Assembly: GCA_937864035.1 (NCBI GenBank)
Contig: CALMIO010000002.1
Span: forward strand, 307,877 to 371,876
Source of the DNA: an uncultured Pseudomonadota bacterium
Lineage (GTDB): Bacteria; Bdellovibrionota_C; UBA2361; CALMIO01
Direction of reading: 5' to 3'
DNA: 64,000 nucleotides
The translations under genes and the position numbers were made by a program. Below, piece after piece: positions 36,101 through 44,515 of this stretch. Each line of letters begins with the position of its first letter. The first letter of the stretch is position 1. The notes beneath the pieces are model-generated. The model did no database searches and was not told the DNA's origin. It saw only the letters and a list, made by a program, of their open reading frames with translations.

Positions 36101-36578
36101 TGATGAAATGCGGGATGATCTAAAATACTTTGATGGATCAATTATGGAGATCGATCGCGTGCCAGAAAATTTAAAACATTTATTTGTAACCGCTTTTGAA
36201 ATTGAGCCAGAGTGGTTGATTGAGTGCGCTAGCCGCAGGCAGAAGTGGATTGATATGGGGCAATCTCTTAATCTTTACATAGCAGAGCCCAGTGGTAAAA
36301 AACTTCATGATATGTACATGTTGGCTTGGAGAAAGGGATTAAAAACAACTTATTATCTCCGTTCTCAAAGCGCGACTAGCATTGAAAAGTCTAACGCTGA
36401 TATTAATCGCCGCGGACTTCAGCCTCGTTGGATGAAAAGCAAATCTGCTTCCAGCGATGTGGTTGTTTCGCGCGCGGTTGCGGGAAGCGATGGCATTACT
36501 GCTTCTGAAGGTGGTATTAAGAAAGAAGCTCAAATTTCTGTTTGCAATCTCGATGGTGATTGCGAAAGTTGTCAATAA
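33162..36578 (+). CDS. nrdA: Class I ribonucleotide reductase large subunit NrdA with three ATP-cones
   Basis: A 1138-residue large subunit, about 380 residues longer than E. coli NrdA. The extra length is N-terminal: two complete ATP-cone domains (about residues 69-165 and 178-275) precede a third, native one (about 305-395). Such triple cones are known in Chlamydia and bind ATP or dATP for activity control. The catalytic barrel contains the NLCTEI motif (active-site Cys near 740), SSCYLS and TAVCNLGSINL for the redox cysteine pair, and the C-terminus ends in a CESC pair that receives electrons from thioredoxin or glutaredoxin. The ATG at 33162 has a strong GGAGG 5 bases upstream. It is followed by nrdB after 36 bases. 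Regulation by NrdR is indicated by two boxes upstream. Confidence 0.96.
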   Translation: MEQQHGSEQALPDKSLIDQNIPDKFESTQANSMARYDKIKSSIIENGANQQTNGSLEIQRALRKKINEYTVVKRNGMLVPFRVERIFNAISASFREINQIPETDPLPVELHKIVMNVTNAVVDEALKKAEGGACLTVEGIQDIVEVELMRAGFYDVARSYIIYRDERKALREDSPRNLKILRRDGKTLVRFNPMKIASAIERAFRAALKIDKQTPQEVIDNVNLLTNKVVSRAVQLAKQGEQLHIELIQDEIERQMMAEGFYQIAKDFIIYRAERAAVRAKGETATVAELDLVEETKQHEVGRLFPYITKDGSKRELSEGELRKRIEHACRGFGEEISSEEILKETIRNFYDGIKEDEIDSSNILAARAKIELEPNYAFVASRLLLDVIYREVLGVEANNPKLEKAHQEYFRRYLEIGIKNERLSPKLMDFNLDELGQAIDLKRDLKFAYMGLQTIYDRYLIHVNEKRIETPQIFWMRVAMGLSLNEGKQKTARAIEFYDVLSQMLFVSSTPTLFNSGTLHSQMSSCYLSTTNDDLKHIFKVISDNAQLSKWAGGIGNDWTNIRSTGSWIKGTNGKSQGVIPFLKIVNDTALAVNQGGKRKGVVCSYLETWHFDIEDFLELRKNTGDERRRTHDMNTANWIPDLFIKRVCENGKWTLFSPKDVPDLHDLYGKAFEERYVAYEEQALQGKIKMFKQIDAVTLWRKMLSMLFETGHPWFTFKDPSNLRSPQDHVGVVHSSNLCTEILLNTSADETAVCNLGSINLIPHIDKNANNHARFNEELLAKTIRTAVRMLDNVIDLNFYPTPESSNANLRHRPVGLGLMGFQDALYELGISYASPEAVKYADNSMEMISYYAILASTELAAERGAYSSFKGSKWDRGLLPIDTIDILIKERGEQYVEMDRSSFMDWSKVREAIKKSGMRNSNVMAIAPTATIANIVGCTQSIEPTYQHLYSKANLSGDFIIYNTYLVQELKRIGIWDDEMRDDLKYFDGSIMEIDRVPENLKHLFVTAFEIEPEWLIECASRRQKWIDMGQSLNLYIAEPSGKKLHDMYMLAWRKGLKTTYYLRSQSATSIEKSNADINRRGLQPRWMKSKSASSDVVVSRAVAGSDGITASEGGIKKEAQISVCNLDGDCESCQ

Positions 36579-36614
36579 AAGTTTTTAGGAAAAACAAAAA
36601 TAGGAGAAGCATTT

Positions 36615-37694
36615 ATGAGTTTAAATTTTGATGATTTCACTGGCAATACAGGCGACAGTTCTGAAAAAAAATCAAATATTAATGGCCGTTTTGATCAGAA
36701 TCAAAAGCGGCTAATTAATTGCAACACGGTAGATGTTAATCAACTGATGCCCCTTAAATACAAATGGGCTTGGGAGCATTATTTGAATGGTTGCGCTAAT
36801 CATTGGATGCCAACTGAAGTTCCAATGGCTCGAGACATCGAGCTTTGGAAATCAGACAAACTTTCGCAGGATGAACGTTTGGTCATCAAACGCAATCTCG
36901 GTTTTTTTAGCACTGCTGAAAGCTTAGTAGGTAATAATATAGTTTTAGCGATCTTCAAACATATAACCAACCCGGAAGCGCGGCAGTATCTTTTGAGGCA
37001 AGCTTTTGAAGAGGCTATTCATACACATACGTTTCACTACATTGTTGAGTCTCTCTCTCTAGATCAAAGTGAAATTTTTAATATGTATAATGAGGTTAAC
37101 TCTATACACGATAAGGATAAATTTGAAATGGAGTTAACAGCTGAATTGATCAACCCTAATTTTACAACTGCAACTAAAGAAGGAGCACAAAAATTTTTAG
37201 AAAACCTTATAGGCTACTATGTCATCATGGAGGGAATTTTTTTCTATAGTGGGTTTGTCATGATTCTCTCGTTTCACCGCCAAAATAAAATGACAGGCAT
37301 TGGTGAGCAATTTCAGTATATTTTGCGAGATGAAACGATTCATTTGAATTTCGGAATTGATATGATCAATGGAATCAAAGAAGAAAATCCAAATTTATGG
37401 ACGCCAGCTTTTCAGGATTATATTCTTCAAAAAATTAAACAAGCGGTTGAGTTGGAGGTGCTTTATGCCGAAGATTGTTTGCCAAGGGGTATTCTTGGTT
37501 TGACTGCACCGATGTTCAGAGATTACGTTCAATTTATCGCCGATCGCAGGTTGGAGCGAATTGGCCTTAAAGCTCAATATGGGAGTAAAAACCCGTTTCC
37601 TTGGATGAGCGAAACAATCGACTTGAAGAAGGAGAAAAACTTCTTTGAAACGAGAGTTACCGAATATCAGTCCTCTTCTAATTTAACTTGGTAA
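36615..37694 (+). CDS. nrdB: Class Ic ribonucleotide reductase small subunit NrdB (Phe at the radical-Tyr site)
   Basis: A 359-residue radical-generating subunit. Metal ligands are visible with the spacing of known R2 proteins: Glu102 (FFSTAES), Glu133 and His136 (EEAIHTHTF), Glu206 (IMEGIFF), Glu240 and His243 ([11 protein letters not shown]). The residue four after His136, Tyr in class Ia, is Phe140, and the first ligand is Glu rather than Asp. Both features match the class Ic enzyme of Chlamydia, which uses a Mn/Fe cofactor and no tyrosyl radical. The C-terminus (SNLTW) has the peptide that docks to NrdA. The gene lies 36 bases after nrdA with a ribosome binding site (GGAG). Assignment as R2 is certain; Ic status follows from the residues. 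Confidence 0.95.
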   Translation: MSLNFDDFTGNTGDSSEKKSNINGRFDQNQKRLINCNTVDVNQLMPLKYKWAWEHYLNGCANHWMPTEVPMARDIELWKSDKLSQDERLVIKRNLGFFSTAESLVGNNIVLAIFKHITNPEARQYLLRQAFEEAIHTHTFHYIVESLSLDQSEIFNMYNEVNSIHDKDKFEMELTAELINPNFTTATKEGAQKFLENLIGYYVIMEGIFFYSGFVMILSFHRQNKMTGIGEQFQYILRDETIHLNFGIDMINGIKEENPNLWTPAFQDYILQKIKQAVELEVLYAEDCLPRGILGLTAPMFRDYVQFIADRRLERIGLKAQYGSKNPFPWMSETIDLKKEKNFFETRVTEYQSSSNLTW

Positions 37695-37708
37695 AGCGAC
37701 TCGAAGAG

Positions 37709-37766
37709 CAAAGCGCTGGTTGTGGGCTGATAGCTATTTAGAAAAAACGCCAACCAACGCGCTTTG
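37709..37766. terminator. Hairpin between convergent nrdB and DUF445 gene
   Basis: CAAAGCGCTGGTTG (37709-37722) and CAACCAACGCGCTTTG (37751-37766) form a long stem with a two-base bulge and a 28-base loop, in the short space between two convergent genes. There is no T-run, so Rho-independent termination is doubtful. Confidence 0.45.
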
Positions 37767-37784
37767 TACTCATGTTAAGCTTCT

Positions 37785-38405
37785 TTAGGATTGCGAAAAG
37801 AGGTAAAAAAGCCCGATTTGCGATAAGCCCACGGCGAAACCAATAACGGCTCCATAAATTTCGATCGCGCGCAGTTCTTTGGCTGAAATTTGATAAACTA
37901 ATTCTTCAAGTCGATCTAGATCGAAATTTTTGATTTTATTTGACACCATCTCTGCTATTTGGAGGGAATTTTCCAAAGCAGTTCCGGTGGATTTGAGAAT
38001 AGTTGGGAGAGCGATCTCTAGTTGGTTTAAAAGCAGAAGAATAATTTCGTTTTTGATGGAATCGTTTAAAAATAGCTTAAAGGCGGGATTTTTTTCAAGA
38101 AAATTATTAACCGTATTTCCAAGCTCTTTTTCTATAGCTTCTTTTAATTTACTGTGGATTTCCGGTGTATTTAAAGCGTTAATCAAATCGTGACGAGAGA
38201 GCAGATCTTGCTCTATGATTTTCCCGATGTTTTCAGCAAGCAGTAGGTGTCTTTTGGCGATCAGTCCCTGTATTTTAATTAGTCCTAAGCTAATGGGATT
38301 TTTAGGGTGAAAAAGCATTCTGACCGCGATTAAATTAGTGATCCATCCAATTAGAGCGGAAATAATTGGGATTGAGCACGCCTGATAGATATTCATTTTA
38401 CTCAC
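37785..38405 (-). CDS. DUF445 membrane protein
   Basis: A 206-residue protein of the DUF445 (YheB-like) family. The N-terminal helix with SALIGWITNLIAVRMLFHPKNP and the segment IKIQGLIAKRHLLLAENIG are the family's hallmark; a C-terminal helix (about 180-200) closes a topology with both ends in the membrane and a helical middle. The function of the family is not known. The gene overlaps the SURF1 gene by 8 bases and follows it in the same direction, so both are probably expressed together, but no functional link is established. It is at the short end for this family. Confidence 0.82.
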   Translation of the reverse strand: MSKMNIYQACSIPIISALIGWITNLIAVRMLFHPKNPISLGLIKIQGLIAKRHLLLAENIGKIIEQDLLSRHDLINALNTPEIHSKLKEAIEKELGNTVNNFLEKNPAFKLFLNDSIKNEIILLLLNQLEIALPTILKSTGTALENSLQIAEMVSNKIKNFDLDRLEELVYQISAKELRAIEIYGAVIGFAVGLSQIGLFYLFSQS

Positions 38406-39249
38406 CTCTTTTGATTTGCAGTATAAATCCTATGGCTAAAGCAATTAGCGCTAAAAAACCCCACTCAAAAACGTAGCCAAGATGGCGTCCTGCCGGAATT
38501 ACCGGATCAAATGTTGGAATTGGTAAATTCTCTTCGGAAAACTTTCCAGCCAGATTTTGTGCTGAAGCTATTTTTTTCTCTCCTAAAAAAAGAATATCAG
38601 CTTTATTAGAATCGCTTCTGATGAGAAGTTTTTCCAGATCCTCTTGCGATAGATCTTTATTAATTATAATCTCACCATAAACAGAGATAATTTTGTACGG
38701 TAGCTGTAAGGAGATTTTTTTTAGATCAACTCTTAACCAACTTTCAACAAATGGCGCGTCGCCGCCAGTTGGCGGATCTGCTGGAGCAAGCCAACGTTGC
38801 TCTTTAGCTTCCTTAAGGAGAATAACAGCAGAAAACTCCTCTTCTTTCTGAAATCTCTCTCTTTCTCTTTTTGAATTTGCGAATTTCAACGGGATAAAAC
38901 CTCGATTAACTATAATTGCCAGGTCACTCCCTGTAATTTTTAAAGGTGTTAATAAAAAAACACCCGGCTGATCGTCAACTTTTCTGTTTTTAAGGAGCAT
39001 TTCATTTTTAAAATCCCATCTCCCTTTAATAAAAACTCTGCGATAAATTAACTCTGTTGGATTAGATGTGTCTGACAATAGCTCGTTGATTGGGACAATC
39101 TCTTGCTCCAGCCTAGCTTGCATTTTCGCGATATACGCCAGTTTTTCTTGATGCCTTTCCCACTGCCATAAGCTAAGACGGGCGAATAATAAAGCAAAAA
39201 AAAGCGATATCGTGGTCGTTAGTAGGGAGAAAGTAAATTTTTTTCTCAT
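38398..39249 (-). CDS. SURF1-family cytochrome oxidase assembly protein
   Basis: A 283-residue protein with the SURF1 layout: an N-terminal helix (about 6-26) ending in the LSLWQWERHQEK motif, a large periplasmic domain, and a C-terminal helix (about 260-278) preceded by RHLGYVFEWGFLAL. VNRGFIP is another family block. SURF1 proteins help insert heme a into subunit I of aa3-type cytochrome c oxidase, so the organism probably has an aerobic respiratory chain, though no oxidase gene lies in the window. The stop overlaps the DUF445 gene by 8 bases. The gene starts 63 bases upstream of a divergent KAS III-like operon. Confidence 0.88.
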   Translation of the reverse strand: MRKKFTFSLLTTTISLFFALLFARLSLWQWERHQEKLAYIAKMQARLEQEIVPINELLSDTSNPTELIYRRVFIKGRWDFKNEMLLKNRKVDDQPGVFLLTPLKITGSDLAIIVNRGFIPLKFANSKRERERFQKEEEFSAVILLKEAKEQRWLAPADPPTGGDAPFVESWLRVDLKKISLQLPYKIISVYGEIIINKDLSQEDLEKLLIRSDSNKADILFLGEKKIASAQNLAGKFSEENLPIPTFDPVIPAGRHLGYVFEWGFLALIALAIGFILQIKRGE

Positions 39250-39312
39250 CTTTAAAAGATTAGGAGATTTGATTTAAATACTCTAGATACGCTATTGTAA
39301 AAAGAGCGAAAT

Positions 39313-40287
39313 ATGAAGAGTTGTATAAATATACTAGGGATAGGGCACGCATTTCCAGAGAATCTGATTTCTAATGAGCTGTTTTTCGATTTAGCTTCGT
39401 CTGCTGGTAATTCGAAAGAGTCTGAAATTTTTCAAGAGGAGCGGATATCAGCTGAAGCCGCGCGTCGAACAGTTCTCGATATTGATTATTTACGGAATAC
39501 TGGCAATCGTGACACATGGCAGAGCGTTCATAATATGAGCGATACTCCCACCAATTTAGCCGAGCGCGCCGCCCGAATGGCCCTTGAGCGAGCCAACTTA
39601 AAACCAGAAGATATCGGATTAGTGATTGGAGATTGCATAACCCCACTTGAAACGACTCCTAGCGAAGGGCAACGCTTGGCAGGTAGGCTTGGTTTGAAAG
39701 TTCCAAGTTTTGATCTTTCAACTCCTTTTGGAGCCTTGGCTTTACAGCTTGAGGCTTTAAATATGATAAGTCCGGCGAAGCTCCCTGATTATGTTTTGCT
39801 AGTTTCAGCAAATACGCCAACCACAAGAGTTAATTACTCTCGTGGTCAGGCGGACGCGCTTTACCTTGGAGACGCCGCCGCCGCTGTTGTTTGCTCATAT
39901 AACCAAAGGGCTGGAATCAAATTGAAAGAGATTGCTTGCTGGCAGATCGAAAGAGAGGAGTTTTTTTGTGCGCCTTTATATGGGGAAATAGATTTTAAAT
40001 ATGATGTTTTTAAAAAAGTTACCAACAATTTGTCCTCTTTTATTTTAAAAGAGGACAGTTCAGCTGATCTGGTGATTTTGCCCGAGCTTTTTTCCCTTAA
40101 ATTGCGTCCTTTGATTAAAGCTCAAACAATTACTACATTTGAAAAAGTTGGTTATTCTCTTGGAGCGGCGGAATTTATTCCTCTATCTTTATCGTGGCAG
40201 GATTTGTCTTCAATGCGAGAAATTGAAGTTAATGTTTTTTCCGGCGATAGGCTTTTAAAATTAAAATTGGAGGGAAAAGTTGTCTAG
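39313..40287 (+). CDS. KAS III-like protein lacking catalytic residues (PqsB-like position)
   Basis: A 324-residue thiolase-fold protein similar to ketoacyl-ACP synthase III. The overall pattern (GIGHAFPEN start, TNLAERAARMALERANL, LGDAAAAVVCS) is that of the next gene. At the place of the active-site Cys the segment reads DLSTPFGAL, with no Cys; the catalytic His is replaced in VILPELFSL and the Asn in GYSLGAAEF. It therefore appears catalytically dead. It overlaps the active partner gene by 8 bases, so the two are translated together. A heterodimer of an inactive and active KAS III-like chain is known for PqsB/PqsC of Pseudomonas. Whether this pair makes quinolones, other signals or lipids cannot be told. 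Confidence 0.8.
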   Translation: MKSCINILGIGHAFPENLISNELFFDLASSAGNSKESEIFQEERISAEAARRTVLDIDYLRNTGNRDTWQSVHNMSDTPTNLAERAARMALERANLKPEDIGLVIGDCITPLETTPSEGQRLAGRLGLKVPSFDLSTPFGALALQLEALNMISPAKLPDYVLLVSANTPTTRVNYSRGQADALYLGDAAAAVVCSYNQRAGIKLKEIACWQIEREEFFCAPLYGEIDFKYDVFKKVTNNLSSFILKEDSSADLVILPELFSLKLRPLIKAQTITTFEKVGYSLGAAEFIPLSLSWQDLSSMREIEVNVFSGDRLLKLKLEGKVV

Positions 40288-41278
40288 TTTTAATGGTGTA
40301 AGCATTTTGGGTATGGGACATGCTCAGCCGACGACAGTCATTACTAATAAGTTTATTGAAGACTTAGGGGTTGGCACTACAGCCGCTTGGATTGAGGAAA
40401 AAATAGGCATTTTAACCAGAGTTACTTCACTGCCACTTGAATATATAGTTGAAACGAAAAATTCCGATCCACGTAAGGCCACGGCGGTTGCCAGCACATC
40501 GCCGTATGAGCTTGGGCTTAAGGCGAGCCAAATGGCTCTTGAGCGTGCTGGAATCAAGGGTTCAGAAGTTGGACTATTGATAGTCAACTGTTGTACTCCA
40601 AAGTTTATAGCCCCGACTGAATTTCAAAAAATTGCGACCGCTCTTAATGTAACAGGGTCTGCTTATAATGTTTTTACAGCTTGTCCAGCGTTTGCTTTGC
40701 ATCTTGATTTTATCAATTCTTTTAGGCGGGAAAATTTGCCAAAATATGTTTTATGCGTTTCAACAGCAACCTTAACCCATCACGTGAATTACAACGATCG
40801 AACTGACGGCGCGATTTGGGGAGATGGAGCCGCCGCATGGGTTGTCTCAACACAAAAAAATGGCCGGTTAAATCTTGTTTATTCATCATTTATGTCAGAT
40901 CCTACCCGTTGTGATGCGGTGGTAGTTGATACCTTTAAGTATTTTCGCCAAGACGGCAGAGCAGTTAGAAATTTTTCTGTTATGCAAACTGTTAAGCTCG
41001 TTAAACAGTTAGAGGATCGTTTTGATATCAATTGGGAGCGCGATATATTTATTGGACATCAAGCTAACAAGACTATGCTCGATCAAATTATTAACAATAG
41101 AGAAATCCCTTCAAGTAATCATTGGTACAATGTTGATCGGGTTGGTAATCAGGCGGGAGCTGGCGCTCCGGCAGTTATTTCTGAAAATTGGGATAAAATA
41201 AAATCTGGCTCAAAAATTGCTGTGGCTGTAGTTGGGGCTGGTCTTAGTTGGGGTTCTGCTCTTTTTGAAGTGGTTTGA
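40280..41278 (+). CDS. KAS III-family acyl-condensing enzyme, catalytically intact
   Basis: A 332-residue thiolase-fold enzyme with a complete KAS III triad: Cys135 (FTACPAFAL), His260 (IGHQANK) and Asn290 (VGNQAGAGAP). The GDGAAAWVVS segment is another family mark. Such enzymes condense an acyl-CoA (or acyl-ACP) with a malonyl group, or transfer acyl groups to other nucleophiles. It is paired with the apparently dead homologue upstream (8-base overlap), and a coiled-coil exported protein follows with almost no gap. A FabH of primary fatty acid synthesis would usually sit with fab genes; none are here, so a specialised product is more likely. Identity as KAS III superfamily is firm, substrate unknown. 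Confidence 0.87.
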   Translation: MSSFNGVSILGMGHAQPTTVITNKFIEDLGVGTTAAWIEEKIGILTRVTSLPLEYIVETKNSDPRKATAVASTSPYELGLKASQMALERAGIKGSEVGLLIVNCCTPKFIAPTEFQKIATALNVTGSAYNVFTACPAFALHLDFINSFRRENLPKYVLCVSTATLTHHVNYNDRTDGAIWGDGAAAWVVSTQKNGRLNLVYSSFMSDPTRCDAVVVDTFKYFRQDGRAVRNFSVMQTVKLVKQLEDRFDINWERDIFIGHQANKTMLDQIINNREIPSSNHWYNVDRVGNQAGAGAPAVISENWDKIKSGSKIAVAVVGAGLSWGSALFEVV

Positions 41279-41304
41279 TATTTTCAGTTAATAAGGTGAT
41301 GTTT

Positions 41305-42468
41305 ATGATGAAGAAGTTAGCATGTGTTTTTGATGTAATCTTTATTTTCTTATTGGTTTGTGTAGCGATTAAGCCAGCTTTTGCCGAAAGTGGTAGAATT
41401 GGTCAGAAAGAGGACGGCACGCCGTATAGGATTGATGCCGATGGAAACGAAGTTATTGATTATATAGCCGAGCTAGAGGTCGCCGTTGAGAATTTAAACC
41501 GTCGAGTAGTTGAACTTGAAGACGAGCTGAGTTTGCAACAAACGGCATCGGCAAAGGTTGCGGCAATCCAGCCAGCAACAGTTGATGCGAAAAATGAGCA
41601 TACGCCAAAAAATAACAAACCATTGAAAGAATGTCCCTCTCAAATTGCGTGTGACTATGCTTCTCGTGATAGTAAAATTAAAAAACTCGATACAGAGGTT
41701 GCGGAGCTTAAACGTGAGTTACAAAGCAAACAAGGGGCGTTGCTTCAGGTTGATGCTAAAACAAAGAATAAAGAACAAGAGCTTAATAAGCTTACTTTAG
41801 CGCTTAAAGAGAAAGAAGCGGCTATTAGTCAATTAAAATCTGAACATCAAGCTCTTGCCGCTGATCTCAGAAAAAAGTTAGATGTTGCTTTGACAGAAGG
41901 AGCCTTTGAAGGAAAAGTACTCAAAGCGAAAATAGCAGAGAGAGAAAAAGAGATTTCTGTTTTAAAAGATGATAAAAAAGTTCTTTTGCAGAAGATAAAT
42001 GATTTTACCCTTCAAAACACCGAACTGCAAAATCAAGTAGCTCGTTTACAAAAAGCTCAGCTTGCGGCAGTAGAAACGACCTCAAGGCGCGATGGTACTG
42101 AGTGGAGGCATTTAGGAGATGCTAGAGCGTCGTTTAAACTGGGTGGTGACCTAAAGCGCTCCGGAGCTGTAGCCTCGCAAATGGGCTTTAAATCTCAAGG
42201 AGGAGCTCTTTTAACATTTAAAAATAGCCTTTCAAGAGACGTTACCAGCCTTAGGGAGCTTTTAGAGGAACGCCATAAGATGGCCCAACGTTTGGGAGAG
42301 TTTGTTCCCTTCCCCGAGCCAAGATCTCAACGAGGAATGACACTTGATTTATTAGCCGAACAGATAGAAGGGGCGGCTAGTATTAGCCAGCTTGCGACTT
42401 TACGGGGAGAAATTACGGAGATTCGAGGTAAAATTCAGGGAGAATTGGCTAGATTGCGGCGAAACTAG
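41305..42468 (+). CDS. Exported coiled-coil protein of unknown function
   Basis: A 387-residue protein from the ATG at 41305, chosen because an AAGGTG ribosome binding site lies 6 bases upstream and a signal peptide (about 25 residues, ending near AFAES) follows directly; starts at 41275, 41299 and 41308 are possible. After cleavage comes a short segment with KEDGTPYRIDADGNEV, then a long heptad-like coiled coil from about residue 45 to 255 with two cysteines (CPSQIAC). A charged C-terminal domain with Arg and Leu repeats, possibly also helical, follows. It lies downstream of the KAS III pair with no gap, so it may be co-transcribed. I recognise no family. Periplasmic location is inferred from the signal peptide. 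Confidence 0.65.
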   Translation: MMKKLACVFDVIFIFLLVCVAIKPAFAESGRIGQKEDGTPYRIDADGNEVIDYIAELEVAVENLNRRVVELEDELSLQQTASAKVAAIQPATVDAKNEHTPKNNKPLKECPSQIACDYASRDSKIKKLDTEVAELKRELQSKQGALLQVDAKTKNKEQELNKLTLALKEKEAAISQLKSEHQALAADLRKKLDVALTEGAFEGKVLKAKIAEREKEISVLKDDKKVLLQKINDFTLQNTELQNQVARLQKAQLAAVETTSRRDGTEWRHLGDARASFKLGGDLKRSGAVASQMGFKSQGGALLTFKNSLSRDVTSLRELLEERHKMAQRLGEFVPFPEPRSQRGMTLDLLAEQIEGAASISQLATLRGEITEIRGKIQGELARLRRN

Positions 42469-42494
42469 AGAGAAATAAATTTAAGCTTTACGTC

Positions 42495-43643
42495 TTAGTG
42501 CCGTTGGCTGAGGATCGCGATCAAGATATAGGCAACAATCAAAACTTCAGAGTCGCCAAAGTTATATTCAACTAGTCCTGCTATTTGCCAAGATAGCAAT
42601 GCCCCGCTAATTCCAAAGGCTAAAGGATGATTCGCACCTTTTTTAAAACCGAATGCAAGGATAGTATAGATCCAACAGAGAAAAGCCGCTAAACCGCACC
42701 AACCAGTTTCTACTAAAATATTAAGAAAATTGTTGTGAAAATGTTTTAGATTATCTGGAATATCGAATGAAAGGTTTTTAATAATTCGCGCGTTGCCTAT
42801 TCCTATTCCAAGGGGGTTGTCAGATATTAACTCTGTTCCTATTTTCCAGATGGTCTCTCTGCCACCACTTGTTTGAAAATGTTGATATGAGGCGAGCAAT
42901 CTATCTCTTATTGGAGCTATTAAGCTAAAAGTTAATAAGATAGAGAGCACAAATGGGAATATCCATCGATTGGCGTATTTAAGGAGGATGACTGATATTC
43001 CAATAGCGCAACCCAACCATGGACCTCTTTTGAGGTTGATTATTATGGCTAAGCAAAGAATGACTAAAGAGCCGACAAGATAGAGATTGCTTATGGTAAA
43101 GCTTCTGATGGTTTTTTCTTGCTTTTCGGTTTTGAAATGATTAATAAAAAAACTGACTAGCAATGGAATAACCAAAGCTAATTGTCCGGACTCTGACAGT
43201 TCTCCAATTAAGATCCCTCTTAGAGCTATTGGCAGTTGATCTTCGATAATCGTATGGATGGCGGCGATAGTTTGTCCGCTAAATAGAGCGACTAATAGTT
43301 TATTTGAATTAGAATATTTGAGGGCTCCGCTTATAGCTAAAAGAGCTAGCGAATATCCAGCGTGAGAAAAAAAACTTTTAAGGGCTAATTTTGGATTAAA
43401 ACTAAAAGAAATTGTTAACAGCGTTATTGTCAGAAAAATAAAAAGCCAACGGTTAAGATATATAAAATTTTTTGTAAGTTTACGAAGCTCTTCACTTTTG
43501 ATAAGGGAAAAACTCCAGATAGCCGCTAGAGGGACTAAAAAAAGCAAAGCTAGAACCAACCTAATAGGAATAAAGAAACACAACCCAAGTAGTAGGGTAT
43601 GAGCATATTTTTCAAACAATTTTTGATCTTTTGCTTGAGGCAT
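42495..43643 (-). CDS. O-antigen ligase/polymerase-like membrane protein (Wzy_C)
   Basis: A 382-residue membrane protein with about ten to twelve hydrophobic helices. The Wzy_C signature lies in a large periplasmic loop: SGGRETIWKIGTELISDNPLGIGIGNA followed by HFHNNFLNILVETGWCGL. Proteins of this family are O-antigen ligases (WaaL), O-antigen polymerases (Wzy) or pilin glycosylases (PglL/PilO-like). The conserved Arg and His/Asn residues are present. It is a single minus-strand gene convergent with the coiled-coil gene. Which of these activities it has cannot be decided; since two pilus systems lie nearby, protein O-glycosylation is one option. The superfamily is clear. Confidence 0.82.
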   Translation of the reverse strand: MPQAKDQKLFEKYAHTLLLGLCFFIPIRLVLALLFLVPLAAIWSFSLIKSEELRKLTKNFIYLNRWLFIFLTITLLTISFSFNPKLALKSFFSHAGYSLALLAISGALKYSNSNKLLVALFSGQTIAAIHTIIEDQLPIALRGILIGELSESGQLALVIPLLVSFFINHFKTEKQEKTIRSFTISNLYLVGSLVILCLAIIINLKRGPWLGCAIGISVILLKYANRWIFPFVLSILLTFSLIAPIRDRLLASYQHFQTSGGRETIWKIGTELISDNPLGIGIGNARIIKNLSFDIPDNLKHFHNNFLNILVETGWCGLAAFLCWIYTILAFGFKKGANHPLAFGISGALLSWQIAGLVEYNFGDSEVLIVAYILIAILSQRH

Positions 43644-43859
43644 TAGGTGGTTTTTCTTAGTATTAAGTTTGATATTTAAAAATAGATTTAGTCACTAACA
43701 GTAGGGTATTTGGCTACATTTGTGTTAGCCTATTATATAGAGATCGATGGACGATTAACAGAAAGAGAAGGAGAAAATATCGAAAACTTGTAAATTTAAT
43801 GTTTTTTAAAAAGGAATCTCTGGTTATTTGATATTTTTAGTGTTAACAAAAATCTCTTT

Positions 43860-43868
43860 TGTTATAAT
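43860..43868 (+). promoter_or_regulatory. Putative extended -10 promoter
   Basis: TGTTATAAT is an exact extended -10 element (TG-N-TATAAT), 38 bases before the ATG at 43907. No good -35 is visible at the right distance. Confidence 0.45.
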
Positions 43869-43906
43869 CGGCGCTGTTGTTTTCTTGGTTTTAATTTTTC
43901 TCTCTT

Positions 43907-44458
43907 ATGTCGACGCTTTTATTGTTTTTGCTATCATTTTTTCTCTGCTGTTTTCAAGAAGACTCTTTGGCCGACACGGATAATAAACCATTACTAGAGC
44001 TTGGAATGAGTTATATTGATGTTATTCGGCTTTGGGGACCTGCTCAGGAAAAGATGGAGCGCGAGGCTAAACGCGAAGAACTTTGGATATATTCAAAAGA
44101 ATGTTCGGTTCTTTTTCGAGAGGGAGTTGTTAGCGCTTTTCAAAATAGAGTTGGCGACAAAGAGCAACTTCCTTTGATTAAGACCGCCAATCGCCAAGAT
44201 CAATCTAACAGAAACAAGTCGGTAGCGTATAGTGGGGCAAAGAAAAATTTTAACGCTTCAGAAATTTTAGGAGAGGTAATGAAACTTTCAGAGCATGAGA
44301 ATAAAAGTCATGCTGGCAAACCTATGGCTCCAAATCTTTCCACTACTTTGTTGGGAGTCGATCCGTTACTAGGACAAGGAAATTTAATTGATCAAGCTTC
44401 AAAGCAAATCATCCCACCGATTAATATTCCCGACATTCCGGGATTGATTCCGCAATAA
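43907..44458 (+). CDS. Exported small protein with SmpA/BamE-like repeat region
   Basis: A 183-residue protein with an N-terminal hydrophobic signal segment (about residues 1-20). Next comes LGMSYIDVIRLWGPAQEKMEREAKREELWIYS and VLFREGVVSAF. Gly-Met-x-x-x-x-Val near Trp-Gly-x-Pro, then Trp-x-Tyr and Phe-x-x-Gly-x-Val, is the pattern of the BamE/SmpA and related small outer-envelope folds. The remainder is Ser/Asn-rich, with a Pro/Ile-rich end (PPINIPDIPGLIPQ). It would act in the periplasm; a lipoprotein is not excluded, though the CC after the helix lacks a standard lipobox. It is a single gene upstream of a convergent gene. Assignment is tentative. Confidence 0.55.
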   Translation: MSTLLLFLLSFFLCCFQEDSLADTDNKPLLELGMSYIDVIRLWGPAQEKMEREAKREELWIYSKECSVLFREGVVSAFQNRVGDKEQLPLIKTANRQDQSNRNKSVAYSGAKKNFNASEILGEVMKLSEHENKSHAGKPMAPNLSTTLLGVDPLLGQGNLIDQASKQIIPPINIPDIPGLIPQ

Positions 44459-44515
44459 TAGAAAATTTTTTTAAAAGGTTTTAGGATAACGATTAATTTT
44501 AGTATTCTAAAAATT

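Noticed and set aside
43710..43731. TTTGGCTACATTTGTGTT as a sigma-54 promoter
   Set aside because: The -12 element has GT instead of the invariant GC.
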